Notes: generated from the sequence alone by a model not told the origin. Positions 1-10,400 are shown, numbered from the stretch's first letter. The stretch is 64,000 nt of DNA from Filimonas zeae (GCF_014641615.1 NZ_BMIB01000002.1:372001-436000); one strand, 5' to 3'. Numbers and translations are program-made.

Positions 1-577
1 CAATAAAACCACTCAGCTTCTTTTCTGTTTTTTCAGCCGGCGGCATAGCAACAATGCTATTATCCTTTCTGAAGAAATCCGTTACCTCAATTACCACATT
101 ACCGTTGGCCGGATGAATACATTTGATGTCAAATGCAGCAGCAATAGGAGTAACACCGGAGGTTTGCATAGCCTTGTAAATAGCCTCCGTGGTATCTTTT
201 ACCGTAGCCCTGTATACCTTAATGCGTGCAAACAGTTTATTCTGCGGCCCCCTTTCAAAGTACAGGGTTTGCTCATTTACTTTTTCGCCGCCATAACTCT
301 GTGTTTGCTCCGGTGTAGCTACATAACGAGTTACCGCCAGTATCTCACGCCCCAGTAAGGAATCAGGAATTTCAAAGTAATACTTATTATCTACCAGATG
401 CACCGTAAACATGCCCTGGCGGGTAAGCGCTGCCTTTGTTATCACTTTTTCGTAGGCCTGTAAGCCGGTGGTGCTTTTCACCACCGGTACAGAATCCTTT
501 TGTACTGCCTTCTCTTTCTCCTGCCCCAGCACCGTTATGGCTGGTAACAGGGTAAGAGCCGTCATCCATTTCTTCAT
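1..577 (-). CDS. Zinc-dependent metalloprotease, DUF5118/DUF5117 type (3' part missing)
   Basis: The reading frame starts at the ATG complementary to 575-577 and stays open to the left edge, so only about 192 N-terminal residues are visible. It begins with MKKWMTALTLLPAITVLGQ, a signal peptide, so the protein is exported. The next part contains RQGMFTVHLVDNKYYFEIP and SLLGREILAVTRY, the typical opening of the large Bacteroidota metalloproteases with DUF5118 and DUF5117 domains. Their HExxH zinc site lies further downstream, outside this window, so catalysis cannot be checked here. The gene follows SusD by 47 bases on the same strand, which suggests that it degrades a peptide imported or bound by that SusC/SusD pair. 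The family call is from remembered sequence signatures. Confidence 0.8.
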   Translation of the reverse strand, partial: MKKWMTALTLLPAITVLGQEKEKAVQKDSVPVVKSTTGLQAYEKVITKAALTRQGMFTVHLVDNKYYFEIPDSLLGREILAVTRYVATPEQTQSYGGEKVNEQTLYFERGPQNKLFARIKVYRATVKDTTEAIYKAMQTSGVTPIAAAFDIKCIHPANGNVVIEVTDFFRKDNSIVAMPPAEKTEKKLSGFI

Positions 578-624
578 GTAGTAATATCGTTTTATTTCTT
601 TAGTCGTCTTTACCTGTCAGCCCA

Positions 625-2049
625 TTACCACGGAATTTCCTCGCCTGTGTTAATAGTCAGGCCCGGATTCAGCTTTAATACATCCGGCGCAAAAGGCAGC
701 GTGTACAGCCTTGAATTGGGAGGCAGTGTATACGTTTGCTGCGGCACACTGGTAGTAACTACCGGAAATTTCCGTACTACCGTTTTAGCATAATCCGGCT
801 CTGTATTCAGCCTGCGCAAATCCCACAAACGGTTAAAGCCAAACAGCAGTTCCTTTCTACGTTCATTAATAACAATGCTCATGGTTTCTTGTATGGTACC
901 AGGCACGGCCAGCGTAGCTTCTGATGCAACAGTAATACGCTTATTACGCAGCATGTTAATAATATCCATTGCTTCTTTCAGGCTTCCCTCACGGGCATAA
1001 CACTCCGCCAGCATCAACCAGGTTTCAGGCGATTTCATACCCACTGTAGGATAAAAGAACGCAGTATTCTTCACGTTCCAGAAGGCCGTATTACTACCCG
1101 CATCTACATAAGAGCCCGATGTCGCGAAAAATAGATTGTACCGTGCATCATTTTTACCAAACAAATCTTTCAGTTCAGTAGTAATTACATAATTGAGAAA
1201 GTTCATTTCGGTATAGCCTGTCATATACATATAACTCAGCACTTCCGGGTTAACACCGGCAGGAACATTTACTTTAGAAGGACCACCCAGTCTGGTATAC
1301 TCTACCAGATCGTACACACTGTTATTATACGTTAAGGCTTTCAGCGCTGCCTCTTTAGCCTTTGCAAACTCCTTCTTAAACAAATGCACTTTGGCTTTGA
1401 ATGCCCAGGCAAAAGCCAGAGATGGATGGTATATATCTTTAGGATTTACCTGCAGATAAGGAATAGACTCCTCCAGGTCTTTTTCTATAAACGCATACAC
1501 TGCTGCTACAGAAGACTTGGTTGGAACAGATTCCAGATCATATTTATCCATAATACAGATACCACCATCAGTAGCAGCCGTAGCAGGATTATAATGATTT
1601 GCAAACGTGTTTACCAATACAAAATGATCAAATGCGCGTAACACTCTTGCCTCTGCGGTCGCCAGGGTTTTAACTGATTCCTCGCCTTTACTGTCGCCCA
1701 CCAGTGTAATAACCATATTCCAACGGTTGATATAGTTATACGCCTGGTTATATAACGTAAAGCCCGATACATACTTCAACCTTGTTTCGCTTGAATCGAA
1801 AAGAAAGTGAATACTGGTCAGATTTTTAGAAGCAGATAGTATGGTGCTTTCTTTTAACCACATATCATCTGCCAGCAAATAAAACTGGTTAGTGGGGTAA
1901 GCCCTGTTAGGGAGACTGACCAGATTGTAATATTCCTCAGCATTTTCCAACACCAGTCTGCCCTTTGGCGTAATATCCGTATACTTTGTACAGGCTACAG
2001 ATACAGTAAGAAAAATTCCAACAGCTATATAGGATAATAACTTTTGCAT
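625..2049 (-). CDS. RagB/SusD family nutrient-binding outer-membrane lipoprotein
   Basis: 474 residues. The N-terminus carries a lipoprotein signal with lipobox cysteine at about residue 20 (FLTVSVACTKY), followed by TDITPKGR, the usual SusD start. A SusD C-terminal region is seen as INERRKELLFGFNRLWDLRRLN, and the protein ends with a typical SusD tail. SusD proteins sit on the cell surface as the lid over the SusC channel and capture oligomeric substrates. It begins 18 bases after the end of the SusC gene and forms one operon with it and with the downstream metalloprotease. The peptidase partner hints at a peptide substrate, but the ligand cannot be read from the sequence. Confidence 0.93.
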   Translation of the reverse strand: MQKLLSYIAVGIFLTVSVACTKYTDITPKGRLVLENAEEYYNLVSLPNRAYPTNQFYLLADDMWLKESTILSASKNLTSIHFLFDSSETRLKYVSGFTLYNQAYNYINRWNMVITLVGDSKGEESVKTLATAEARVLRAFDHFVLVNTFANHYNPATAATDGGICIMDKYDLESVPTKSSVAAVYAFIEKDLEESIPYLQVNPKDIYHPSLAFAWAFKAKVHLFKKEFAKAKEAALKALTYNNSVYDLVEYTRLGGPSKVNVPAGVNPEVLSYMYMTGYTEMNFLNYVITTELKDLFGKNDARYNLFFATSGSYVDAGSNTAFWNVKNTAFFYPTVGMKSPETWLMLAECYAREGSLKEAMDIINMLRNKRITVASEATLAVPGTIQETMSIVINERRKELLFGFNRLWDLRRLNTEPDYAKTVVRKFPVVTTSVPQQTYTLPPNSRLYTLPFAPDVLKLNPGLTINTGEEIPW

Positions 2050-2067
2050 GATGTACTGTTTACGGTA

Positions 2068-5000
2068 TTAAAAATTAACGTTAAGTCCAAACAGGAACGA
2101 TCTGGAGGTAGGCAGCGTGCGTGTAGGACTGTTCAGGCTCATTGTTTCCGGGTCAAGATCGTCTCCCGCGGCAGACCATAGCCACAGGTTGTTTGCCTGT
2201 GCAGTAAGCCTTACCCCTTTCATACCTATCAGTCTGCTGTATTTAGCAGGTAATGCATAAGCCAGAGAAAGGTTACGCATACGCACAGAAGTAGCGCTTA
2301 CCACATTCAGATCGGAATAACGGTAATAAGAAGATAAATCGTTGGCTGAGTTTCTTACAGCTTCTGCATAATCCACCTGAAAACGCGGAATATCAGAATT
2401 TGGATTAGCCGTAGTCCATCTGTTGGCAATATCCTTATCCGTTTGCAGATAGCCGGAGAAATCAGTAGCATCTCTGCGCATTTTATGCCCGCCATAAAAA
2501 GCAAACATGGCACTTATCTGAAAGCCTTTATAAGCAAAACTCTGACGGAATGAACCACTCCACACCGGAGCAACCGTACCCATGCGCACCAGTGCATCTA
2601 CAGAGTTAATTACTTTATGAGATACCAGATTACCATCCGCATCGTACGTTACGTTAGCAGCACCTTTTTCATCCAGCACATAGGGCACGCCCTTTACCAT
2701 ACCGCCATAACGGTAAGCATATACCGAGTTTAACGGTGTACCTGCCATAAAGTAATAAGCAGGAGAACTGATGTATACGCCTGGGGTAGTGCTTAACCTT
2801 TCGGTATTTACAATTCTGTTGGTATTATAAGCGAAGGTTACAGCAGAAGAAGCCTGGAAGTCTTTCTTGCGCAGCCAGTTATAGTTTACCGCCAACTCAA
2901 TACCCTTGTTGCTGATAGCTCCATTGTTAATGGTTTGCGAGGTAGTACCTACGGTAGGGTCGAGTGATTTGATGACAAATAAATCAGAGCTGTATTTGCG
3001 GTACATATCCAGGCTACCGGTAACTACATGATTAAATAAAGCAAAATCTAAACCCAGGTTAACAGTAGCAGATTTTTCCCACCGCAGTTTGGGGTTGGGA
3101 TAAGAAGTTATATTATAATACTGCAGGTTGTTAAAAAGATTATCATTTCTGATAGTAGCAGTTACATAAGGAGAGCTGGACTGATCAACACTACCACTTA
3201 CGCCATAGGTAGCACGCATTTTAAGCATATTTACCCAATGAATACCCTTCATAAAGTCTTCGCGGTTAATATTCCAGCCACCACCTACTGACCACAATGG
3301 TCTGTAACGGTACTTGGGATCACCACCAAAAAAGTCAGCCACATCTACCCGCACACTTCCGGTAAGGTTGTACTTGCCATTCAAAGTATATCCCATATTT
3401 CCATAATAGGATACAAAGCGATGCCTGGTTTCAGCTAATTGTTTACCCGGCGTATAAGAAAGCGTAGCGCCTTTACCAGATACATAACTGTTGATCCCGG
3501 TTTCACTCAGCGTAAGCCAGTCTGTATTGGCATTTCCCAATGTTACCGGATTGAATCCGTAACGAAGTGAACTTACGTCAACAGGAGAAAATGTTTCCCT
3601 TACTTCCATACCTGCTATTGCAGTAACCTCATGCTGTGCACGGGCTGCAGTAAAACGTTTATTAAAATCGAACTGATTACGCCAGGTAAAGTTTCTGCCT
3701 TGTTGCATTAACTGATACAATCTGTCACCATCCGGTACGTTTCTTTTATACACCTTAGTAGCAGCATCGTAGCTGGTCATAGTATTGTATAAATAACGCA
3801 TTTTGTAGGAAGCCGCTTCGCTGTAGAACTCCGTTTCGTTTTTAGCCAGTTCGTACTGAAATCTGGTACTGAAATTCAGAAAGGGTAACAGTTTGGCTGT
3901 AGCATCAGCAAATGCCCGCAGGCGCAGACTCTGCTTTTTGGTTTTATTATATTCCAGTTCATCCAGAATATTAAAGTATACCGGCTTAAAGTTACCGTTC
4001 GCCTGCATGGCAGCTACGGTAGCACTGTTCATATATACATTGGAGCTGAACCCATCTGCCAGATTAATATAATCTGTGTTTACCCGGTTACCTGCATCGT
4101 CAACAATTCTATCGTACCGTGGCTGCAGAAAATAGTTATCATATTCCGTAGGGGTAGTTACACTGCGTGTATAACCGGCATTACCGCCAACTGTAAACTG
4201 AAACCAGTTACGGTAATTATAACTGTTTTTAAAGTACAGGTTAAAATTATCATTGTAGTTATTTTTCATCCGCAGCTGGTTGCCATCGTAGTTCAATGAA
4301 AAATAAGTATTGCTTTTATCGGAAGAAGCCCCGATTGACATGTTTAGCCTCTTACGCACCTCGGGCCGCCATACCAGATCGTGAAACTGCGCCATATAAT
4401 CATTATTACGCCATTGGCTCAGCGTGCTATCAACCTGTTTGGCCGTAATTTTATTCTCCGCCTCGTTTCTGTATAACGCATATAATGGCGAATAATAAGT
4501 AGTGGCATTATTCAACGTACCGTATGAGTTAAAAAGGGAGGTAGTATTATTAGCATATCTGCTAAGGTTATATTTATATACCTGCGTTTCATAATCAATC
4601 ATATCGCTGGTACTGGCATAATGCATCTTACTCAGATCCGGGCGATCTGTTATAAAATAATCTGCATTCACACTCAATTGTGTTTCTCCACGTTTTGCCG
4701 TTCTGGTACTTAATACAATTACACCATTCGCAGCACGCGCGCCATAAATAGAAGCAGCAGCAGCATCCTTCAACACAGTTACCGATTCTATATCATAAGG
4801 GTTTATCTGATCTAAAGTACCTTCTGTTACTACCCCATCTATTACCAACAGTGGTGTGGAAGCAGAAGAACCATCCGCAGGTATTCTGAAAGTACCCACC
4901 CCTCTTATCACAGGATTATTTTTGTACATGCTTAAGCCTGCTACTTTACCTTCAATAGCAGCAGACAAGGAAGTATTCAGGTGTGCGTTCAGCTCTTTAT

Positions 5001-5775
5001 CGGTAATTACATCCGCAGCGCCGGTAATTCTTTCTTTAGATAAGGTTTGGTAACCGGTGTTAGCAGTCAGAAACAGATCCGTCATCTCGTTCACTGCCGC
5101 CTTCATTACTATTGTAATCTGTACGTGCGAATGATCGGGCATAGCACAGGTAATGCCACCAGCCGGGCTGCCATTGGCGGCGCAGCTTTTAACAGGCACC
5201 AGTATGGTTTCATAACCAACAGAAGCTATACGTAGCGTACCGTTCTCCGGCACATCTTCCAGTGCAAAGTGGCCTTTGTCGTCTGTAGCCATTCCTTTGG
5301 TAGTACCATTTACCGCTACCGTAACTGCAGGTAATGGTTCACCTTTGGCATTGGTAATGGTACCTTCCAGCTGATAAATGCGGGTAAGCTTTAAACCACC
5401 GGTATTCATGTGTGCAGCGTGGTCGTGCGCTTCCGCCTTTTTTATAAATACGGTTTTGTTTTCAATGGTGTAAGCCAGGCCACTTCCTTTCAATACCTGT
5501 GTAAGAAAAGCCTCCACGCTCATATCATGCGCTTCAATGGTAACCGGCTTTGCTTTTTCTACCATGTCAGGATTGTACATAATGGAATACCCGGTTTGCT
5601 GTTTCACCGCAGCAAACACTTTATCCAGCTTTACTTCCTTACCACTGTAATGTATCTGTGCCATTACAGCATTGGCGCCATAGCCAAGGCAAAAAAGCAA
5701 TACCAGCAGCTTTTTCCGGAATTTCGGTTTACACTTTTTCTCCGGAGAGGCCTTTAAATCAAAACAAACGTACAT
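2068..5775 (-). CDS. SusC/RagA TonB-linked outer-membrane transporter with STN signalling domain
   Basis: 1235 residues. After a signal peptide (hydrophobic stretch about residues 22-40) comes a secretin/TonB N-terminal STN domain (about 45-113, with SGKEVKLDKVFAAVKQQTGY), then a carboxypeptidase-regulatory-like beta-sandwich (about 135-205, LEGTITNAKGEPLPAVTV), a TonB plug (with TVLKDAAAASIYGARAANG) and a long beta-barrel ending in an aromatic NVNF. The STN domain is the part that in FecA-like receptors signals to a FecR anti-sigma factor, and FecR plus an ECF sigma gene lie directly upstream. The simplest reading is a receptor that induces its own operon when substrate is bound. The start chosen gives an unusually long charged leader (MYVCFDLKASPEKKCKPKFR) before the hydrophobic segment, which is common in this subgroup. 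Confidence 0.95.
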   Translation of the reverse strand: MYVCFDLKASPEKKCKPKFRKKLLVLLFCLGYGANAVMAQIHYSGKEVKLDKVFAAVKQQTGYSIMYNPDMVEKAKPVTIEAHDMSVEAFLTQVLKGSGLAYTIENKTVFIKKAEAHDHAAHMNTGGLKLTRIYQLEGTITNAKGEPLPAVTVAVNGTTKGMATDDKGHFALEDVPENGTLRIASVGYETILVPVKSCAANGSPAGGITCAMPDHSHVQITIVMKAAVNEMTDLFLTANTGYQTLSKERITGAADVITDKELNAHLNTSLSAAIEGKVAGLSMYKNNPVIRGVGTFRIPADGSSASTPLLVIDGVVTEGTLDQINPYDIESVTVLKDAAAASIYGARAANGVIVLSTRTAKRGETQLSVNADYFITDRPDLSKMHYASTSDMIDYETQVYKYNLSRYANNTTSLFNSYGTLNNATTYYSPLYALYRNEAENKITAKQVDSTLSQWRNNDYMAQFHDLVWRPEVRKRLNMSIGASSDKSNTYFSLNYDGNQLRMKNNYNDNFNLYFKNSYNYRNWFQFTVGGNAGYTRSVTTPTEYDNYFLQPRYDRIVDDAGNRVNTDYINLADGFSSNVYMNSATVAAMQANGNFKPVYFNILDELEYNKTKKQSLRLRAFADATAKLLPFLNFSTRFQYELAKNETEFYSEAASYKMRYLYNTMTSYDAATKVYKRNVPDGDRLYQLMQQGRNFTWRNQFDFNKRFTAARAQHEVTAIAGMEVRETFSPVDVSSLRYGFNPVTLGNANTDWLTLSETGINSYVSGKGATLSYTPGKQLAETRHRFVSYYGNMGYTLNGKYNLTGSVRVDVADFFGGDPKYRYRPLWSVGGGWNINREDFMKGIHWVNMLKMRATYGVSGSVDQSSSPYVTATIRNDNLFNNLQYYNITSYPNPKLRWEKSATVNLGLDFALFNHVVTGSLDMYRKYSSDLFVIKSLDPTVGTTSQTINNGAISNKGIELAVNYNWLRKKDFQASSAVTFAYNTNRIVNTERLSTTPGVYISSPAYYFMAGTPLNSVYAYRYGGMVKGVPYVLDEKGAANVTYDADGNLVSHKVINSVDALVRMGTVAPVWSGSFRQSFAYKGFQISAMFAFYGGHKMRRDATDFSGYLQTDKDIANRWTTANPNSDIPRFQVDYAEAVRNSANDLSSYYRYSDLNVVSATSVRMRNLSLAYALPAKYSRLIGMKGVRLTAQANNLWLWSAAGDDLDPETMSLNSPTRTLPTSRSFLFGLNVNF

Positions 5776-5885
5776 ACCTGCAACAGTTTTGGTTAATAAA
5801 ATATGTTATGGTAGTTGCATAGGAGAGCCGCCCGGTAATGCGGCCGCAAATCCGGTTGGTTTATATAAGAATCGGGGGTTGTGTT

Positions 5886-7052
5886 TTATAACGATGCAGG
5901 GGTAACCAGCAGCTTTCTGCCGTCCAGCTTAAATCTGGCACCCATGTTATCAAGCCCTTTAATTACCTGCATCAATGTAAGACTGCGTTGCATATCGCCG
6001 GAGAACATGATTTGCTCCACACCGGGTTTATAGGCAACCTCTATATCGTACCAGCGTTCCAGCTGGCGCATTAATTCTTTTAATTCTGTATTGCTGAAAA
6101 TAAAATGGCCATCTTTCCAGGCGGTAACCGCAGCCACATCTGCCTGTTTAACGGTAAGGGCGCTCTGCGGGGTTATCTGCGCCTGCTGCCCGGGCTTAAG
6201 CAATGCCGCCCTGGCTTCAGTATTTACACGTACCCGGCCCGCTAATAACGTAGTAGCTATTACCGGCTCATCATCATAAGCGTTAATATTAAAGCTGGTG
6301 CCCAGCACCTCTACGGTAGTTTTATCGTTAATGCGTACGCGGAAGGGCGATTTGGCGCTACCAGCCACTTCCAGATAAGCTTCGCCGGTTACAGATACCA
6401 ACCGTTCGTTACCGGTAAATGAAGTAGGGAAAGTAATAGAAGAAGCTGCGTTGAGCCAAACCCTGGAACCATCGGGCAGGGCTATAGAAAACTGTCTGCC
6501 CCGGGGGGTACTGAGCGTATTGTAAGCTATTGCTGCGGACGCCCCTGCCTGGGCCTCGTATTTCAGCTGACCGTTTTGTAACTGAATATTTGCAGATTGC
6601 TGGGTGGTACCCCATCCGTTCTGTAGCGAATCCAGTACCACTGTGCTGCCATCAGCAAGCGTAAGTATAGCACCTTCTTTACCGGGTGCAATATCTTTTG
6701 CCGGCGCCACCGCTACCTGGGGGGCAGGTGTTGGGTTGCCCTTAAACCAGAAATAACCGCCTGTAGCCAGCACCAGTACACTGGCTGCTGCTACCCAACG
6801 CCAACGCTGCGGTAAACGTTTTACCGGTGTTGCCTCAGCCTGATGCAGATGGGCCTGTTGGTATATTTTGTGTAAAAGTTGTGTCTGATGTGCTTCTTCA
6901 CTCACTGCCAGTTCTGCCGGAATAATTACAGGATGGTCCTGGTTTTGCTGGTACCACGCTTCCAGCTCCTGCATTTCTGCAGCAGTAATGGTACGGTTTT
7001 CCCATTTTGCAGCCAGTTGGTAGTAATAAAGCAATTCCTTTTTCTCAGGCAT
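5886..7052 (-). CDS. FecR family anti-sigma factor
   Basis: 388 residues. A cytoplasmic N-terminal anti-sigma segment (about 1-80) is followed by one membrane helix (about 86-103, WVAAASVLVLATGGYFWF), a periplasmic FecR domain (about 185-280, starting LSTPRGRQFSIALPDGSRVW) and a C-terminal DUF4974-like domain (about 315-385, NTELKELMRQLERWY). It should hold the upstream ECF sigma factor in check and release it when the STN domain of the SusC receptor signals. It lies 67 bases after the sigma gene and 110 bases before the SusC gene, the standard order for this type of trans-envelope switch. Confidence 0.93.
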   Translation of the reverse strand: MPEKKELLYYYQLAAKWENRTITAAEMQELEAWYQQNQDHPVIIPAELAVSEEAHQTQLLHKIYQQAHLHQAEATPVKRLPQRWRWVAAASVLVLATGGYFWFKGNPTPAPQVAVAPAKDIAPGKEGAILTLADGSTVVLDSLQNGWGTTQQSANIQLQNGQLKYEAQAGASAAIAYNTLSTPRGRQFSIALPDGSRVWLNAASSITFPTSFTGNERLVSVTGEAYLEVAGSAKSPFRVRINDKTTVEVLGTSFNINAYDDEPVIATTLLAGRVRVNTEARAALLKPGQQAQITPQSALTVKQADVAAVTAWKDGHFIFSNTELKELMRQLERWYDIEVAYKPGVEQIMFSGDMQRSLTLMQVIKGLDNMGARFKLDGRKLLVTPASL

Positions 7053-7119
7053 GAGTAGCTAGTTTACACACATGTCTCAGAAAAATGAGATTCCCCCTAC
7101 AAACCGTTAAAAAATATTT

Positions 7120-7689
7120 TCAGGCGGGGTAATAGCGGAAAAGCAGCAGTTTAAAACCGGAACGGAGTTTTTTCAACGCACGGGTAATTTGCGTTTCTAC
7201 TGTTTTCTGCGAAATAGACAGTTTTTCCGCAATTTCCCGGTTAGAAAGGCCATCTTCCCGGCTCAGTTGATAAATAAGCCGGCATTTTTCAGGTAATTGC
7301 TGGGCCAGTTCGAACAATTCCTGCTGTAACTGCCGGTAATGCAGTTGTTCTTCCGGAGAAAAATGGTCTACCTCCGGTGTGGTAAGGCCTGCTTCCCTTT
7401 CTGCCTGGCGGTAACGTTTCGCCAGCCGGGTATATACTTTAAACTTAACAGCAGCAGCGAGATATGATTTAAGAGAATGTTCTATAGCAAGTGTATGGCG
7501 CCGTATCCATAAATCGGCAAGTACATCCTGTACTACTTCTTCTGCCTCAAATACATCCGTTAACTTATTAGCCGCCACGGAAAACAAAAGCTTCCAGTAA
7601 CGCTGATAAATTTCTGTAAACGCAGCTTCTTCATTTTGCTGTAGCCGTTTTACAATAGGGTAATCATCATATGTGGATGGTTCGGACAC
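7120..7689 (-). CDS. RNA polymerase ECF sigma factor
   Basis: 189 residues. Sigma region 2 is seen around AAFTEIYQRYWKLLFSVA and EAEEVVQDVLADLWIRR. Region 4 with its helix-turn-helix is seen around LPEKCRLIYQLSREDGLSNREIAEKLSISQKTVETQITRA. This is the Bacteroidota ECF subgroup partnered with FecR. It is the first gene of the minus-strand locus that continues with FecR, STN-type SusC, SusD and the metalloprotease, and presumably transcribes SusC onwards. A TAACTTTG box at 7715-7722 on the minus strand is a fair candidate for its own promoter. Confidence 0.93.
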   Translation of the reverse strand: MSEPSTYDDYPIVKRLQQNEEAAFTEIYQRYWKLLFSVAANKLTDVFEAEEVVQDVLADLWIRRHTLAIEHSLKSYLAAAVKFKVYTRLAKRYRQAEREAGLTTPEVDHFSPEEQLHYRQLQQELFELAQQLPEKCRLIYQLSREDGLSNREIAEKLSISQKTVETQITRALKKLRSGFKLLLFRYYPA

Positions 7690-7714
7690 TAATTAAGCAG
7701 GGAATAACACAGCC

Positions 7715-7722
7715 CAAAGTTA
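7715..7722 (-). promoter_or_regulatory. Candidate -7 box of the ECF sigma gene
   Basis: The minus strand reads TAACTTTG here, an exact match to the Bacteroidota -7 element TAnnTTTG, 26 bases before the sigma gene start. No TTTG -33 element is seen at the usual 19-21 base spacing. Confidence 0.45.
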
Positions 7723-7756
7723 TCAGATTTCCCTCACATATCGTTTTAAAGGCAGA

Positions 7757-7778
7757 AGGGCCGGCAAAAGCCAGCCCT
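7757..7778 (-). terminator. Hairpin after the PEP synthase gene
   Basis: AGGGCCGGC (7757-7765) pairs with GCCAGCCCT (7770-7778) around an AAAA loop, with one G-T wobble. It lies 24 bases beyond the stop codon of the minus-strand PEP synthase. No long T tract follows, so termination strength is uncertain. Confidence 0.45.
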
Positions 7779-7801
7779 CTCCTCCTCAAAAATCCCCCTG
7801 T

Positions 7802-10243
7802 TTATACAGTAGTACCGGCCAATACACGCTTTTCGGCTGCATATATTGCCTTTACTGTTTTAATAACCGAATCTGGTGTTACAGAAATAGAATCAATACC
7901 CCGTTCTACCAGAAACTGCGCAAAATCCGGATGGTCAGATGGTCCCTGGCCACATATACCCACTTTAATATCGGCCTCTTTGGCCGCATCTATTAACATG
8001 GCAATCAACCGCAGCACCGCATCGTTCCGCTCATCGTACAAATGCGCCACCAGCGAAGAATCACGATCTAATCCAAGCGTAAGCTGTGTAAGATCGTTGC
8101 TGCCAATAGAAAAGCCATCCACATGCTGCGCAAACTCCCGTGCCATCAGAATATTGGAAGGCAGCTCCGCCATCAGATATACCTCCAGGCCATCCCTCCC
8201 CTGTTCCAGCCCGTAGTGCTTCATTACCGCTTTTACTTCCAGCAGCTCTTCCACTGTACGGCAAAACGGTATCATTACTACCACATTGTATAACCCCATT
8301 TCAGACCGTACCTTGCTGATGGCTTCGCATTCCATTCCAAATGCTTCCCTGAACGCTTCGGAATAGTAACGGGATGCGCCGCGCCAGCCAATCATGGGGT
8401 TTTCTTCATGGGGTTCAAAATACTTTCCACCTGGAAGGTTGTAATACTCATTGCTTTTAAAATCGGAAAACCGCACAATTACGGGGTAAGGATGAAAAGC
8501 TGCTGCTATTCTTCCAATACCATAAGAAAGCTTCTGAATAAAATAGTCGCGCTCGCTGGCAAAACCTGCTGTAAGTTCCTGAATGGTATCGGAAAGCGCT
8601 TTATCGCTCAGTTGCCGGTGCTGCAACAGCGCCAATGGATGCACTTTTATATAATTATTGATAATAAACTCTTCACGTGCAAGCCCTATGCCTTTATGCG
8701 GCAGGTGTGCAAACTGAAAAGCCAGGGAAGGGCTGCCTACATTCAGCATCAGCTGAGTTTGTATTTCGGGCAAACTGTTCAGGTCTGTTTCGGTTTGGGT
8801 AAAGGGAATAATTCCCTCGTACACTATACCCTCTTCCCCTTCGGCACAGGAAGCCGTTATCAGCTGCCCTGCCGTAAGTATATCTGTAGCGTTACCGCAA
8901 CCAACAATAGCGGGCACCCCCATTTCACGTGCTACTATAGCGGCATGGCAGGTACGCCCTCCCTTATTGGTAATAATGGCTGACGCTTTTTTCATTATCG
9001 GCTCCCAGTCAGGATCCGTCATATCCGTTACCAGCACATCCCCCTCCCGGAAGGCATCGCCTTCTACCCGCTGGTCCAGCGAATAAAAAATATTCACTTT
9101 TCCGGCCGCTACCTTATCGCCCACCGCAATACCCTTACAAATAACTTTTACAGCATCCGCTGCCGGTTTATCCAGCCTGTATTCAATAAGTGTATGCTTC
9201 TTCTTCCGGCTTTGAACCGTTTCAGGCCTGGCCTGTACAATATACAATTGCCCGTTTAAACCATCTGTTGCCCATTCCACATCCATAGGGCAGAAACGGT
9301 TATACAACTTCTCATAATAGCTTTCAATAGCAGTTACCCAACGGGCCAGTTCCAATATACTGTCCTCTGTAAGGCAAAAGCTGGTACGGGCGCTTTTTTC
9401 TGTCGAAATTACTTTTACACGCTCATCCGGGTCGTCGCCATATACCATTTTCTGATCTTTCCGGCCCAACTTCTTTTCAATAATGGGCCGGTACCCTTCG
9501 CCCAAAGTAGTTTTAAAAACAATAAACTCGTCCGGCGAAATAGCACCCTGCACCACCATTTCACCCAAACCAAAAGCACCATTAATTACTACTGCATTTT
9601 CAAACCCTGTTTCCGGGTCAATAGAAAAGGCTACCCCTGCCGAACCCAGATCGCTACGCACCATTTTTTGAATACAAACAGATAGCCCCACCTGAAAATG
9701 GTCGAACTGAAAACGCTGCCGGTAACTGATAGCACGGTCTGTAAAAAGAGAGGCGAAACAGTTTCTTACAGCATCCATTAAAGCAGCAGGGCCGCGTACA
9801 TTGAGGTAAGTTTCCTGCTGACCGGCAAAAGATGCCTCGGGCAAATCTTCGGCAGTAGCAGAAGAACGTACCGCCACATCCGTAGCATCCTGCCCGTAGC
9901 GACCGGAAAGCTCCCGGTAGGTTTCTGTAATTTCTTTACTTAAAGCCGGAGGAAATTTGGAGTTGCGGATCAGTTGCCGCACCTGCTGCCCCACCCGCCG
10001 TAGCGATTCCACGCTTTCATGGTCAATACTGTTTACCAGATCGCGTATCCGCTGCTCCAGTTGGTTAAACGCACAAAATTGGCGGTACCCTTCCACGGTA
10101 ACAACATACCCCTCCGGTACACGTATACCCAGGGCGCCAAGGTTTCGGATCATTTCACCAAGAGAGGCATTTTTGCCCCCTACCAGTTTCAGATCGGTAA
10201 TACCTACCTCTGAAAGCCAGGTGATTGTTTTAGGATGTTCCAT
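7802..10243 (-). CDS. ppsA: Phosphoenolpyruvate synthase
   Basis: About 813 residues from the chosen start (MEHPKTITWLSEVG). The frame also allows a start 39 bases upstream at 10282, but the extra 13 residues do not look like the family. It converts pyruvate, ATP and water to PEP, AMP and phosphate, the entry to gluconeogenesis, in the cytoplasm. The N-terminal PPDK/ATP-grasp domain shows LKLVGGKNASLGEM. The swivelling domain has the phosphorylated histidine in GGRTCHAAIVAREMGVPAIVG. The C-terminal PEP-binding barrel ends with the conserved KVGICGQGPSDHPDF, including the catalytic cysteine. The gene is divergent from the tandem SusC/SusD operon, and the intervening region has operator-like palindromes, so the two may share carbon-source control. 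Confidence 0.95.
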   Translation of the reverse strand: MEHPKTITWLSEVGITDLKLVGGKNASLGEMIRNLGALGIRVPEGYVVTVEGYRQFCAFNQLEQRIRDLVNSIDHESVESLRRVGQQVRQLIRNSKFPPALSKEITETYRELSGRYGQDATDVAVRSSATAEDLPEASFAGQQETYLNVRGPAALMDAVRNCFASLFTDRAISYRQRFQFDHFQVGLSVCIQKMVRSDLGSAGVAFSIDPETGFENAVVINGAFGLGEMVVQGAISPDEFIVFKTTLGEGYRPIIEKKLGRKDQKMVYGDDPDERVKVISTEKSARTSFCLTEDSILELARWVTAIESYYEKLYNRFCPMDVEWATDGLNGQLYIVQARPETVQSRKKKHTLIEYRLDKPAADAVKVICKGIAVGDKVAAGKVNIFYSLDQRVEGDAFREGDVLVTDMTDPDWEPIMKKASAIITNKGGRTCHAAIVAREMGVPAIVGCGNATDILTAGQLITASCAEGEEGIVYEGIIPFTQTETDLNSLPEIQTQLMLNVGSPSLAFQFAHLPHKGIGLAREEFIINNYIKVHPLALLQHRQLSDKALSDTIQELTAGFASERDYFIQKLSYGIGRIAAAFHPYPVIVRFSDFKSNEYYNLPGGKYFEPHEENPMIGWRGASRYYSEAFREAFGMECEAISKVRSEMGLYNVVVMIPFCRTVEELLEVKAVMKHYGLEQGRDGLEVYLMAELPSNILMAREFAQHVDGFSIGSNDLTQLTLGLDRDSSLVAHLYDERNDAVLRLIAMLIDAAKEADIKVGICGQGPSDHPDFAQFLVERGIDSISVTPDSVIKTVKAIYAAEKRVLAGTTV

Positions 10244-10400
10244 ATCAGGCAAGTTTTCGTATAGCAGCAATACTACATGCAACCTTCAACACAGGTACCT
10301 GCCTCCTTTAATCAGTTTCTAACACATCCCTGATAATGTGTATGCTTTATCTAACAACTCCGTAAAAAATTTAGTTGCCGGAAAAGCTGACCTGCATTTT